In this document: positions 46,566 through 58,980 of the stretch, piece by piece | How the letters are laid out: every line of letters begins with the position of its first letter | Position numbering within the stretch: the stretch's first letter is position 1 | DNA from: Steinernema hermaphroditum | Taxonomy: Eukaryota > Nematoda > Chromadorea > Rhabditida > Steinernematidae | Direction: 5' to 3' | Assembly: GCA_030435675.1 (NCBI GenBank) | Contig: CM059623.1 | Coordinates: 9,822,012 to 9,886,011 of the forward strand | DNA: 64,000 nt | The notes under the pieces: model-generated | What the model was told of the DNA's origin: nothing | Databases searched by the model: none | What the model saw: only the letters and a program-made list of their open reading frames with translations | Program-made: the position numbers and the translations under genes

Positions 46566-48973
46566 ATAACCACACTACAAGTACTATGTAGAAGACACAT
46601 GTGCAATTTGAGGATCCAATTTGGGCTTGAGGTGATTTTCACAGGATCGAATCTGCTCATTGTTCTGTAGTTTCAGTGTTTAAAAGTGCAGATGAGTTGA
46701 ATGGCGTACACGAATACGTTAAGTGTTAAGTTAGAAAAGTTAAAAGAGTTAAATGGAGAAGAACGTTGGATACGAAAGCGGACGAAAATTGATCGGATAA
46801 AATACATTTTTTTTGTGTATTTCGAACCGGTTCAGTTCGTATGAAATAACGCCGAATTTGTTTCCCGTCAAAAATTGGGTCTTCGTCTACTTCTATCCTA
46901 CTTCGGTGACGTTCTGATATTCAGCCTATCCACGTCTACTTCTACGAGAGACTCTCCTTTCTTTTGGCGGCAAAATAACAAACAATGTCACCAAAATAGG
47001 CGGAATCCCAAAAGAACCGCCACAGGCGTGTTCGGCCCTCCTGACAAAAACATTCCTTTGTCAATGAAACCGTGTGGCCACTATTCCAGAAGTGAGTCAC
47101 AGTGGCCCGTCCATTCACCTCCCCTCCACCATCTCCCAGTCGTACAGATCGCCACTGTCACCATGACACCCTTCGGCGATCGGTCAATCTGTCGACATTT
47201 CACAATCGGAATGTGCGAAATCTTCGCACTTCTCCGGGAGTGCGCTTCCCTGACGGCGCCTCCCCCGGGGACGTCCTTGTCACGGCCTGACGGCTGTCTC
47301 ACAAGATGCCGACGGCGACGTCCTTGAGGTCGCGCGCGCGTTACGGTGTTCCTGTTCCGCTACGCTTTTTGCGACGCTAATTATCCGTAATCTTCTTGTT
47401 CTTGACTCCTCTCAGTTTCAATTTCGATCGACGCGTAATTAGGACCGTCCGCACATCCACTCGGCGACGTCGAGAGGTCATCGTGACGATGGAATGTGTC
47501 CATTATTCGATTCCGAAGGCTCTATTACTGGTTTCATGTTTTGATCTCAATTTGGTTGTGTGCCACCAGCTTTCGCAATTAAGGAAAAAGAAAGTTTGAG
47601 ACTCATTTGAGTCATCATCTACTTAGGTACTCCTTGGAGAATTTCGTTCTCGCGGAGGCCTTACCGGTTTTGAGATTTTATCGTACCTATGGTTCTTTTG
47701 TGGTATCGACGTCCGCTTCGTTCGCCTTGCATGCCTTATTGAACCAGGCTGTTCGACGATCCACAAAACTTGTGAGCTCTTTTTATGCAATAAAAATATT
47801 TCTCTTTAATTGTCGTTAAGGACATTCGAAAATGGTTTGCCACTGGACTGCGGAGATGCTCCAACAATAGTCATTAAAGGCGACCTTCAAAAACTTGGTC
47901 GTCCCTTATGGGCTGAACCGTGTAGGCGTTTAAATGGACCCTCAAATTACACAGTTCATTAGACGTCCTCTGCTGAATAACCTTTTGTGAAACGTTTCAG
48001 TCTATTTGTGTCTTTGTTTTCCATAAAACTTCACTCACTTTCCCCATCACAAAGGGAATGTTTCCAAACACGTTTTGTTGCAACAATCAAGCGATCATCG
48101 TCGCCGTCTAAGGTCGCAATTATGCGTGCACCCTTTAGGCCGTCAAAAGAAGGCTGATTTTCGCGTTTGCGGTAGTGAATGGAGTGGCCGCGCTCAGGCT
48201 TAATTGCCACCTTTCAGCTTGTCACTCGTGTGGTCAGTGGCGCGCTGTCCGATCTGGATAATGATCCGATCCGGTTGGGTCGAGCCTCCAGCGGCAAAGA
48301 GAGAGAGTTTCTGCAAATTTGGGTCAACTTTTCGACGTCGAGGGTTGTCCACTTCATGTTTGTTGTTGTGTAGGGCGGCGCGACATCTTCGCGCCTCTCG
48401 CGAGAAGTGATTTGCATAAACTGTGCGCGATACTCAACTCCTCGCGTTCCGAGAGGTTCTCGTGCCCGCCGTCAACCCATTTATCATATTCTCATTTTAT
48501 GACTTTGGCCTCCATTTCGGAAGTTATGCAAAATCTTGCGAATGAGCACTTGTCTCATGAACTGTTGCGTTATGAGCTCATTACTCCAGTGAGCCGATGG
48601 GTAATATTTAATTTCACTGACTTTCACCACCTTTATCAAAAGTTGGCATTCTGGACTCACCGTGTGAGTGTAAGGAGCTTATCTACTAGGAACCTGTACG
48701 ACTTTCACACAACGCATTTTTTTTCATAGCTTTCACAAACTAACAAAGAACACTCCTTATTTCTTTATGCATGTAAGCAGTCTACTAATGTAGTTTGTTA
48801 AATTAATTTCCTTGTTGTGAAAGGGCGTTCTTGTAACCATAGGACTGTACCCCACCAACCAGATCCAAAGTGAACTGCCTTCCCTTCAAAGAGTGTCCGA
48901 ACAGTTACTAAGAGTTGAGGCAAAAAGGTCTTAGAACGGAAAAAATTGAAATTGAAACGGAGAGAAAAAGGAT
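46566..48973. other. Stretch without supported gene
   Basis: The frames at 46875, 47102 and 48319 are not protein-like and have no splice support. No repeat or RNA gene recognised. Confidence 0.35.
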
Positions 48974-48977
48974 CGCT

Positions 48978-49044
<67 letters not shown>

Positions 49045-49047
49045 AGC
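48974..49047 (-). tRNA. tRNA-Asn(GTT)
   Basis: Complement strand, 74 bases, identical to the other three tRNA-Asn genes of the window; about 480 bases upstream of the BRICHOS gene and opposite to it. Confidence 0.95.
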
Positions 49048-49526
49048 ATATCTGTCAATTGAGCACATTTTGCTAATATCCTAATGAACAGGCAATTTCA
49101 TAATTTCGCTTTTACCCACTTCTTTGTTCTCTTCGAAGACTTTGCATTTCAAAAAATCCACCGACAATACCCCATAAAAGCGGCGCAATCCCATAAAGCC
49201 GAGCTCACCCTCAAAGCAGGTGTTGTTGTGACAGCGCACCCCTATAATGCCCAAAAATCTGAATTAAACCCATCGGAGCGTGACCCCACCGTGAACCGGT
49301 TTCACACGGCGCCCAGCGGGACGGCGATCCGACGGACGGTCGCGCGCCAATTTCTTGCCTTCGGCTCGGTCCTGTTGCCCATTTTGCGCACCTTCGCCGC
49401 GTTCACCTCTTTTTGCGTCTCCACATCGATTGAGAAGCAACAAACTGTTGTTGTGTCATCGCCGTTTAGGCATGCACTTCTCGCGTCCTCTCCCCTGAAC
49501 ACCGCCTCAAGGCGCCTCTTTCAGGG

Positions 49527-51615
49527 ATGGACCGGCAAGTGACCAGCCCGGCCCCGGTCGAGCCGGTCCGTCAGATCGAGCAGATCGAGGTGATCGAGCA
49601 CCACATCACCGAGTCCTACAGACCCATCGGGGCCGAGGAGGCCAGGCAGTTCCGACCGTACTCCTCCGTGAGAACCTCCTCGGAGAGTCAGATCCACCAC
49701 GGCGCCACCGACTTCGACGACCGCTTCGACTACACGGGAGAGAGGAATCGGAGCCTCGACGCCTCTTTCATGCAGTCCTCGGGGATGTCCACCTCGGGAC
49801 TTCCGCCTCCGCCGCCGCCTCAAGTGGGCGCGGGCGGCGGTGTCAACTCCTATGGGTACGATGTCCATGAAGTGCACACTGCAGGTAAGAGGTTTGTTTG
49901 AGTTACGACCGCAAAAGGGCTAATTTGGAGGAGGAAGAAATGGGTTAAACGGATCGAGGACTGTGTAAATGGGTTATGGAAACTATGTTCAAATCAAGCA
50001 ATACCTGGGGGAAAGAAGCGGGCCTGTTTAAAATAGCTCTAACATGGTGATTCTCTTCTAATCGAATTAGTATCCGTCCCTAGTGACAAGAATGTAATCG
50101 GCTACTGAAGGTGTTACGTCTAATTAATTACGGTCAATTACGGTACATTGCACTGCCGCATTCTAAGCAAAGAACTGGTTTCGTACTGCGTTTCCAGAAT
50201 CAAAGAGAAAATCGATTTCGGTGAGGCTTGCCGAAAGTCCGAGTTGTAACAAGGGTTAAAAGTATGTGAATCGACATGATCAACTTTATTCTGCCATATT
50301 AAACACTGTAGAATCGGCTATAAATTGAGATTTGTAGGTCCTAGAGCACACTATGTTCCCAAAAAGTTGTGGATGTGGACAAGTTGTGAATTTTATGCTT
50401 AATTGTTTAGGGACTTTCTAGGACTATACCTTCTAGTAAATTTTACTTGTTTTTCCTACCTCTCTAAGGAACTTCTAGGAAAGTATATTTTGACCCCCAT
50501 TTCTCCCGTGTTTCTGCTGCAAATCATCATACCTGAGAGCTTATCTCAAGACTACAAATGATGGAACTAATCCAAACGAGAGCGTTCTAGAAAGCGGATT
50601 TGCAAACAGATTTGAGGTATATGCCTTGCGCTGCATCTTTTCTAAATTCGTAGGAAAATACATTGCGAACACTTTGCTTAATTAGTTGCGAAAGTTTTTG
50701 AAGCCCCATCGGAATCTCCTCTGCATAGATCATTTGTAACTCCCAAAGAAAGAAAATCTCAAAGACTCTAGAGAAAACATAGCCAACATAGCTGAGCCTT
50801 CGAAAGACCAATTCTGTTGAGCGTGGCTCGGCCATTAGGTGCCGCTCCATCGCCGACGCAAAATGAATGTCTTTATATGTGAACTTCTGGTGAAAGAATC
50901 TATAGCACTCGTTCCCCATAATATTCACCGCCCTGGTCACCCCATAAAATCGACGTTTTCGTTTCTAAAAACGTGTGCACCACATATTCCTCACAATTAC
51001 AGAAGGAGGCGCACGGATCGTGCAGACGCACGGCGCCGGGCAGATCGACTCTTCTTCGACCATGCAGGATCGGAGTCTGCAGGAGAGAAGCCTCCACGAC
51101 CGGAGTCTCCACGATCGGAGTCTCCACGAGCGGAACGCCCAGGACTCCGCGCTCACCCAGTCCACCTCGTACACACAGGACAGAAGCTTCCTCGAACGGA
51201 GCGGCCTCGAAGCGCGCGAGTCGACGACGCTACCGCGGCCAGGAGTCTCCTCGGCGCTTCGGAGCGGCGCCAAGGAGGTCGGCTTCGCGGGCACCGCCAG
51301 TGGCCTCCGTCAGACCCAAATCGACGAGAGGTGAGTGGGACGATGTTTGCCTCGGGGCGACCATGCGCAACCTTTGACTCCGATGTGACAGAAGGGTGTT
51401 TGCGCGGTGTCAGTGTACACTTCTGTCATGGAGGAGAAAAGGTACTTTTTGTGTGTTTTGAGGCATCCATGTTACTTATTTTAGCCCTCTCAGTCGAAAG
51501 GAGAGTTACCGGCAGATGCAGAGGAGTCAGGAGGTCGAAGGCGCCGGCGTCTACGCTGTGAGTTGTCTTAAAATCAAAATAGGAAGTTTAAAAAATAAAC
51601 AAAAAATTAAACGCT

Positions 51616-51682
<67 letters not shown>

Positions 51683-52975
51683 AGCACGCTATGCTCGTAT
51701 GGCTGCGGCCCTTATCACTTATCACATTCCCATTTAAATGGTCATTTGATCCTCTTTCAGCCCCGATCAGAAGCATCTCTTGTCACCACGGGCTCCTCAG
51801 CCCCTGGCGACAAACAGTGGACCTTCATGCAGTCGAAGACGACCACCCAGAAGGGAACGACGCGCGGCCTCGGATGCTGGGACCGGACGGTCCTCTTTTG
51901 GCACAAAGTTCAGGACAGATTTAGGTAGCTACCGTACCTCTCTCTCTCGTCCAAAGCCCTTTCCAGGAATACGGAACGCACCCCAGCCTTCTGGTGCGGT
52001 GTCCTCCTCCTCCTTCTCTTCCTCCTGCTTCTTCTCTTCATCCTCTATCTCATCATCAGCTCAATCTTCACTGCTCCCGGCGTTCAAAGCCTGCTCCTTT
52101 TCCCCCCGGTTTGCGAAGACTGCCTTAAGAAGAACCCTGCCGCCGTGACCTCCCACGACCCGAGTCGACTTTACGTCCACTGGTTCAGTCCCTCCCAGGT
52201 GCACATGGAGCTCAGTGGGAACGCGCCCTTCAAGAGTAACTCCTTCACCGCTGTGGATTTCGATACTGTGGGTTACGGTGGCCTTTCAATGTCTAAGCAG
52301 GCATTTCAGGGCTACATCGCCTACGCCGATCACGCACTGACGGACGACAAGGGGCGCCACCACACATGCTTCCTCATGGCGCTGGACAGAAGTGCGCTTC
52401 CCTCGATCTCGGCCCTGAGGGACGGTCTCCGCTCCAGCGAAGTCCACTCGCAGTTTGGATGGCAGGAGTACTGGCAGTACGTCGCCGAGCCTATCGAGCA
52501 CAGTCAATTGGCCGGAAAGTTCACTCAGCCCATCAAGGATTGTGAAAACGCGAAGTGGTACTTCTTGAAGCATACGGTATACACCAGAGGTAAGGCCGAT
52601 GACCTCGTTGAAATCCGTCCAACCGATCGATCTCCTCTGTCCCGATTCAAATGAGTGCAGCTGAGACGTCTCTTCGACCGACCGATCTCGTCTATCCTAG
52701 TGCAAATTATCATTCTAGACTCGTCGTGCTCCGACTGCTACGACTTCTGTCTGCCCGACTACGCCATCGTGCGGCGCCAGAAGTACGAAGACGATGTCAG
52801 CATCGGCGTGCGACGCCTCGACTGCTTCCGCCTCTACGTCCCCGAGTGGGCGCGTTTCTCCGTGCGCTCCGACGCCTCAGGCGGCCACTGGAGCTATCCA
52901 GCGATCAGCTCCAACACCGAACGCGACGCCTACGGGAACTGGGTGTCTTGGTCTCCATCCTCGCGGCCCTTATAA
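49527..52975 (+). CDS. Type II membrane protein with BRICHOS-like ectodomain
   Basis: Exons 49527-49884, 51003-51330, 51485-51557, 51761-51924, 51967-52589 and 52719-52975; 600 residues. A cytosolic N-terminus of about 310 residues is Ser/Pro-rich and carries a short tandem repeat (DRSLQERSLHDRSLHDRSLH). One long transmembrane helix (residues about 317-349, LLLLLFLLLLLLFILYLII) follows. The ectodomain has BRICHOS-type features: GYIAYADHALTDDKGRHHTC-FLMALDRS, then a second cysteine in QPIKDCENAKWYFLKH, the spacing expected of the BRICHOS disulphide, then a Cys-rich tail (SSCSDCYDFCLPDY). BRICHOS domains chaperone their own precursor's C-terminus in the secretory path. A TTTCAG acceptor ends two bases before the ATG. 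Intron 3 houses an antisense tRNA-Asn. Confidence 0.75.
51612..51685 (-). tRNA. tRNA-Asn(GTT) nested in an intron
   Basis: Intact 74-base tRNA, identical to its three sisters, lying antisense inside intron 3 (51558-51760) of the BRICHOS-like gene. Nearly the whole intron is tRNA plus short flanks. Confidence 0.95.
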
Positions 52976-53068
52976 TAAACACTGCCTATCGTTTGTCCTT
53001 CTGTACAGAGTTTATCTTCTTCTGCAACTTAAATAAAATATAAACATCTACAAGACTACATATACTCG

Positions 53069-54343
53069 TCACAGTGGCCGGCAGTGCTGACAGGAGCTCA
53101 TTATGCTCTCGTAGGGCTCCACCTGCACCGTAGTCATCTTGATCGCGTGCTTCGTTTTCAGAATCTGACTGGCGGCCTTCATTGTTTCGATGGCGAAATG
53201 TGCATCTTCTGCAAACGCGACAATTTACTACAAAACAGAAAAAGAGAGGCGCACCTATGGCAAGGTGGACGGACAAGGCAGTTTTCTCCATATTGAGGGA
53301 CCATACGTGAAGGCTATGGACCGTTTTCACGTTCGTCAAACTGAGCAGGTCGTTGCGGATCTCTTCGTAGTCGACGTGCCGCGGCGTCGCCTCCATCAGC
53401 ACCAAGTAGATGTCTCGCATTACGGTAATACTGGTGATGAGGACGATGATCGAGAAGAAGAAAGTGCAGATGGGGTCGGCTATCGCGTATCCGGTAAACT
53501 TGATGATGACGGCGGCGACAAGCACTCCGACGCTCTGGACGAAGTCGCCGACGACGTGGACCAGCGCGGCACGGACGTTAACGTTAGTCCTGAAAAGGTA
53601 CACTGCATAGAAGGAACTCAGGGAAACCTCTACTTACCCAGGGCCATGTGAATGTCCGTGTCCCGCACCATGTGTGTGATCATGTGAGTGGCCAATGTGG
53701 AGTACAGCTGCCATCACCAGATTGAACAGTACTCCTACAGAAGCGGTGATCAGCATCGTGTTCACATCGACCGCGTAGTCCTCGTTGATAATCCGCTGGA
53801 TGGCAAGCATGACGAGAATCGTCGTGAGCACCCATATGATGACGATGCTGAGCGTGGCGCCGAGAATCTCGGCCCGCTGGTACCCGAAAGAGTGGCGTTG
53901 GTTCGCTGAAGGGAAAACGTCATTTTTCGGAAGAAAACATCGGAGCCACTCACCCGGAGATCTTGCAGTTCTTATCGCGACGATGGAGATGATAAAGGAG
54001 AGCAAATCGCTCAGCATGTGTCCAGCGTCGGTCATGATGGCGAGGGAGTGCGCGACGAAGCCGCCGACGAACTCGGCGACGATGAAGAGGCCGCTGAGCA
54101 CGGCGACGGCGATGAGAATCCGTTCGGATCGAGTATCCTGGAATGGAGCGTTAAGGCATAGTAACGGCGACGACTCACCGCTGTATCATTGAGAAGCTGG
54201 GAGTGACAGTGATCGGAGAAGTCGCCGTCGACGACGCCGGACCCATTACCATTACCGTACCCATTTGGATGACTCGACTCGTCTCCGTTGTCTTCTAGTG
54301 GCAGAAGTCGTTCCTCGAGTTCATCGGAGACATACTCGGTCAT
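53069..54343 (-). CDS. Cation diffusion facilitator zinc transporter (ZnT2/3/8 type)
   Basis: Exons 53069-53208, 53255-53589, 53638-53905, 53954-54137 and 54179-54343; 363 residues. Six membrane segments are visible. The zinc-site residues are in TM2 (SLAIMTDAGHMLSD) and TM5 (AALVHVVGDFVQSVG). Between TM4 and TM5 is the His-rich loop HIGHSHDHTHGAGHGHSHG, and the C-terminal cytosolic domain has VHSLHVWSLN typical of the family. It exports zinc from cytosol into vesicles or out of the cell; within nematodes cdf-2 and ttm-1 are the closest type. The start ATG sits directly behind a CGTTTCAG acceptor and 217 bases after the upstream gene's stop. Its 3' end converges with the BRICHOS gene 93 bases away. 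Confidence 0.92.
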
Positions 54344-54560
54344 CTGAAACGCGAGGTTACCATCGAAAGCGGCCGCCGAAATGAAAGTGCGCCGAACGGC
54401 GAACGAGGCCGTCGCTCGCTTATCAGTCCCGCCAACGACAGAATTCAAAGTAAACGTAGCGGTCTCAGAGCCTGGCTTCGCGATAACAACGTCCAACGCG
54501 ACTTCTTCCACTTACTTTATTCCCGTATTGTTAAGGCAAGTAACAAATTAAATAGACGAA

Positions 54561-57500
54561 TTAGTTATTCTGCGCGCGAACCAGAAGACGGATGAGGTGG
54601 CTGTGGGCTTCGTGCAGTTGATGGTCCATCGCGGCGAGGTCCTTTATTTGCGCCTGAATCATTGCATGATTAATTAACCGAGATGAGCAATAGTGGGAAC
54701 TATCGTATGCAATGGAATTGCATTCAGATCGCTTACCTTGAAAGTTTCGAATGGTTCTTTTAACGCCGATCCGAACTCCTGGGCGATGTCCCCGACACTC
54801 TGGTCGTGACGAGCTTCTTCTTCCTCCAGCTCGAACGCTTGCGTTTCGCTCTGATCCTGCACGTTTCCATACCACACCTCTCTTTTTTCGCGTTCTTCTT
54901 GATAGTGCGCACAGAACGTGGTGTACGTTTTGCAGAACCGCGAAATGCATCCAATGATGGAGGAGATCATACGATAAAGACTGGACCCATCCAAGCAGAG
55001 GTCACTGTAGATGCCCTTGATGTACGCTCGGTGCAGCTTGATAACCCCATCGAGGCTTGTTGCTCCGTTTAGATCTTCTGCAAATTCTGCGTAGCGCTTG
55101 GCGATGACCTAAAACGCCATTTAACTCCTTGTCTGGGCATGCAAAAGATACCTGGTTTACATAGAACGTTAGTCGCGCCGTGAACTGGTTCATAATGAAA
55201 AAACCAAGAGAGAACTTGTTTAAAACTGATGTAAGTTCTGAAAAAATTACGTATTTACAACCGCAATCTGCATGGTAGCTTACTGTCACGACCTGCCGTG
55301 AACTCTTCAGCGATCGCTTCTCTGCGCAGTTCCTTACACATTCGCATGTGTTCGAGAGCCAAATTTAGAGAAGTGTGCCTTGTAGCGAAGATATTCCAAA
55401 TAAAGCGGAAGATAAATCTGTAGCGTTCCAGAGAGTTCCAGAGAATGACGCGAATTATGGGAGTTTCAGCAGCCGGGGAGTAGAGGAAGCTCAGCCTGAT
55501 ATCTGCTAACGTGACATCGCAGAATTCGTTCGACAGTGTGTCCTTCGTGCTTAGGAAGAGGCATTTCTCGAAAGGGAACGTCGCCCATGATTTACTTCGA
55601 TCTATGGCCAGCTTCAACGCCCGAGAAGCGTCGTGCAATCCAAAGTTTGGTTTCGTCGAAACGTTTCTGTACGATAGGCGACTAAGAACTTCAATAATGG
55701 AAGTAGCTTACCGCAATTCTTCGTAGAGACGCGTCGCAAAGTCGACATCAGTCAGCATGAAATGCGTGCGCATTGCTCGGATATGATCGGCGAAGTGGTA
55801 CTTGTCCCTCAAATCCTTCAATAAAACGCTATTCCCCATTTCCTCCAGTCGATCAAGAATGTCGGCCAAGGTGTGGAGATTGTTACTCATGTAGTAGTAG
55901 TGAGGCTGGATCTGATCAACGAGCTTCCGGTGTTCATCCCATTTGCTGGTATACAGGTGATGATTGTTTGACTGCTTCAAGAACCACATCGCCTTTCCGA
56001 TGGACAGGATCTTTTCTGTCAGGAGAGGGTACTGCTGCAGCAAGCCCGGAACAAGGGACTCGTCGGTTTTGAAGCGCCGATTCCAAGCCTGGTCGTCCGA
56101 TACGCTGCAGTCGCAGTAGACCATGAACTGAAACGCCATTCGTTTAAGAATGCGCTTTAAACAAGAGAGCTGACTTCCTCGTTGAACTCGTTCAGCTCCC
56201 CATGCAGCAACCAGTTCTTCACCAAATTGTGGAAGCATCCGTACATTCTTTGGGCTATCTCTTCGGCTCTTTCATGTGCCCAGCAAATCGACGGAGAGCA
56301 GAGAACTGGGCCGATAACGTCAATCAGCAGCTGCATTCCACACCTTCGTACTCGTATGCCCGTGAGCTGCTCGTTAGCCTTGTTAATCCAATCAACGACC
56401 ACTTGAAGTCGTGGCCCCCAATTAGCAGCGAAGAACTTGAGGTGGATTAGACGTAGGGATTTGGGATCCAAACGGAACTGCTGGTACAGTTGCGCCACTT
56501 TTTCCTTGAACGGCGCAATACAACATTCTTCCACGGCGAAGTAAAATGCCTAAATATCAAAATAGTTTATTGTTGAGCTAACAGCGTCTTACCCTGGCCA
56601 TTACATCCGTTCCAAAATCGCCCTTTACGCGTTCTGACAATTGTTTGGCGAATCCAGCTAGTTGCAGTATCACCTTCAGTTGCATTCTAGTGTTCGGCTG
56701 GTACTCGAACAGTGCTCTCTTCGTGATCTGCGTCGGTTCGACGACGTATCCTCGGGCTGAGTAGCGGAACAGATCGCCCATATGGCCGTTGAACGCGTCG
56801 AGAACTTGACGAACAACATCTACCATTTCAATGGGCTTGTATCCTTCGCAGTCAACAGTTCCGTTTGAGTTCATCGATGGAGCGGGCGAATCTATAGCGA
56901 CCGAATACGAAAAACGTAAAAGCAACGGTCAACTTACGGTATGTGATATGCTCGAAGTTGAACTGCACTGATTTCGCTTGGGGCGTGCTTGTTGCGATCG
57001 GCTTCAGCAATGGGCTAAGCATCTCCGTTCTGTAAAGCGCTTTAATTGCGTTTTAAAACGTAACCTAACGCACCGATTGACCACAACAAAGAGCAGCTGC
57101 AGAATCGGGTCCGATCTAACATCGACAACGATGTCGCCGTTACCGCGGTGATTCCGAAGTATGCTCTTGCTCTGATTCGGAGTTTGCGGGAATGCCGACG
57201 GCGCTGGCACGGGCGAGTCGGTGGATTCGTCGCGTTTTGCATCCAGATACAGCTTGATCTCGATGATGAAGAGCAGCACAGCAAGCGGATCGCTAGTGCT
57301 CGCCTTCACGAGTTCGTAGCGTTGGAGGAACTCAGTTCTCTTCTTTTTTTGCGCCTTGTGCAAGTAATTCTGTGCGACGTTATACATCGCCGGCTCCGGC
57401 TCCCTGTATTGCTGCCAAAACTTCGAGATGAGCTCGACATCTACAAAAGCAGCAGGTTAACAGAACAAAAACAGTCGAATGCAATCCTACCTAACTGGGG

Positions 57501-57566
57501 AAAGAATGTACAAATCTCAGGGGTGATTTTTTTAATCGCTTCGTCGTCTCTCTCCCTGCCGGTCAT
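54561..57566 (-). CDS. Gamma-tubulin complex component (GCP/Spc97-Spc98 family)
   Basis: Ten exons: 54561-54653, 54737-55108, 55152-55237, 55284-55666, 55712-56127, 56175-56549, 56593-56891, 56938-57029, 57065-57440, 57491-57566; 855 residues, phases consistent throughout. GCPs hold gamma-tubulin in the microtubule-nucleating complex. Family features include the N-terminal module with LLIDVIGPVLCSPSICWAHE and NLVKNWLLHGELNEFNEEF, the SIGKAMWFLKQ helix, and the C-terminal helical module with SLERYRFIFRFIWNIF and the late HRAYIKGIYSDLC and LIRLLVRAQ. Size fits GCP2 or GCP3 (gip-2 or gip-1); I cannot decide which. The start follows a TTTTACAG acceptor by one base. Confidence 0.82.
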
Positions 57567-57991
57567 TCTGTAAAACCGGAGATTATGACGTTGCAACAGA
57601 TCGGCGCGATAAACATAGCGCGAACAAGCGTCACACGACCAGCTTACGGACATGTGTAGACGGAGACAGACACCGTCACCATGCAGACAGACATTATCAC
57701 AAACTTTTTGTCTACTCAGGGATGAACGAGACACAGACATCATCATTAACAGGAACACACAACTGGTCGAGATCTAGACTGCCCTTCGGCACGGACAAGT
57801 AGCTCGTGTACTGATGAAAATACATGTCTCTGGCATCAACCACATTGTATTTAACAGCCATAGGCCAACTCTTAGATATTCATTCATACAACAAATGACG
57901 ACAACATATAACATGGATGCACTCGTGCAAAACAATCACCCAGGTAGATGGGAAATCTCTCTTAGAGGACCTCAACCACCACCTGGGTCTG
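57567..57991. other. Spacer between PHF5A and the GCP gene
   Basis: The 425-base gap holds no gene; both genes run in the same direction and the downstream one begins with a leader-type acceptor, compatible with a loose operon. Confidence 0.4.
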
Positions 57992-58372
57992 CTAATTCTT
58001 CTTAAATCCGTATTTCTTCCGCTCGTAGAATAAGTCCGTTTTCGCGCTTCCCAAGTTGACAATCTTCGGACAACCATCTCTGTCCTTCTCCATCAGCGTG
58101 CACTCCTTGCAGTAGTACGCGTCGCTGACTCCTTGACCGCCGCAGATGACACAGCGTCCCTGGTACGATCCGTAGTTGCACTCATCGCAGATTCTGACCA
58201 GCGTGCATGGGCGGACGTAGGAGTCGCACACAACGCAGCGTCCGTCGCCTAAATTCGGAACATTCAGGTGAAATCTGACGGAAAAGAAGGACTTACACTT
58301 GTCGCAGAGACGACCGATGGCGACGCCCGGCTGCTTGCGGCAGAAGATCAAATCTGGATGGTGCTTGGCCAT
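57992..58372 (-). CDS. phf-5: PHF5A, SF3b subunit of the U2 snRNP
   Basis: Exons 57992-58248 and 58297-58372 join through a 48-bp intron to exactly 110 residues, the length conserved from yeast Rds3 to human. The protein is a zinc knot formed by paired cysteines (CRKQ, CDKC, CVVC, CDEC, CVICGG, CKEC) and is nearly identical to human PHF5A from [14 protein letters not shown] to [11 protein letters not shown]. Within SF3b it forms the branch-point adenosine pocket of U2 snRNP. The ATG immediately follows a CCTTTTCAG acceptor, so a trans-spliced leader is likely. Confidence 0.97.
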   Translation of the reverse strand: MAKHHPDLIFCRKQPGVAIGRLCDKCKSFFSVRFHLNVPNLGDGRCVVCDSYVRPCTLVRICDECNYGSYQGRCVICGGQGVSDAYYCKECTLMEKDRDGCPKIVNLGSAKTDLFYERKKYGFKKN

Positions 58373-58980
58373 CTGAAAAGGGAAGAAGCGATTAGGAGAA
58401 CACGAGGAAGAAGCTCAAGAAGGTCGATCTGAGCATCCGGCGCGTAGCGTCAAGCGGCTTCAGCCGAAGCCAGCTGTTTTCCAATAAATATCCACGGCCG
58501 CGCATCGCAGATTAAACTTCCAATGCAAAATCAATTCAACAGATGCATTTCGCGCGCATGGCGCCGTTGGTCCCACCCGGAACAACTCTGCGGTAAACAT
58601 CGAAGGAGGAACTTAATCGGAATTACGAAAATGGCGCATCGAGAATTGAGAATCAGATGAATAGAAAGTACGTAGTTCAATCGTAATCCCATCGGCGATT
58701 CCTGAACAACTAGGATAGGCAAATACGAATCGATTTACATCCTCACTTTCAAGCGCTCAGAATCCAAACGATCGCTTTGGCCGTTTCCCCCCGAACACAC
58801 CGAAAGAACGAATTCCAACGATTTATTAAAACTTTGCATAGCATAGAGAAGGACATATTTACAACAGAACGGATGGTGCAACAGCGACATCGAATCCTTA
58901 CTACCCAGAATGACTAGGATGTCGCGTGAAAGACGGTACCGGTTTTCGAATACGAACGCTTTAGGCCTCTCCGGGTGGCA
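58373..58980. other. Spacer between the patched-related gene and phf-5
   Basis: About 600 bases with no coding signal; includes an AATAAATA word near 58486 on the plus strand and AT-rich sequence toward the ptr 3' end. Confidence 0.35.
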
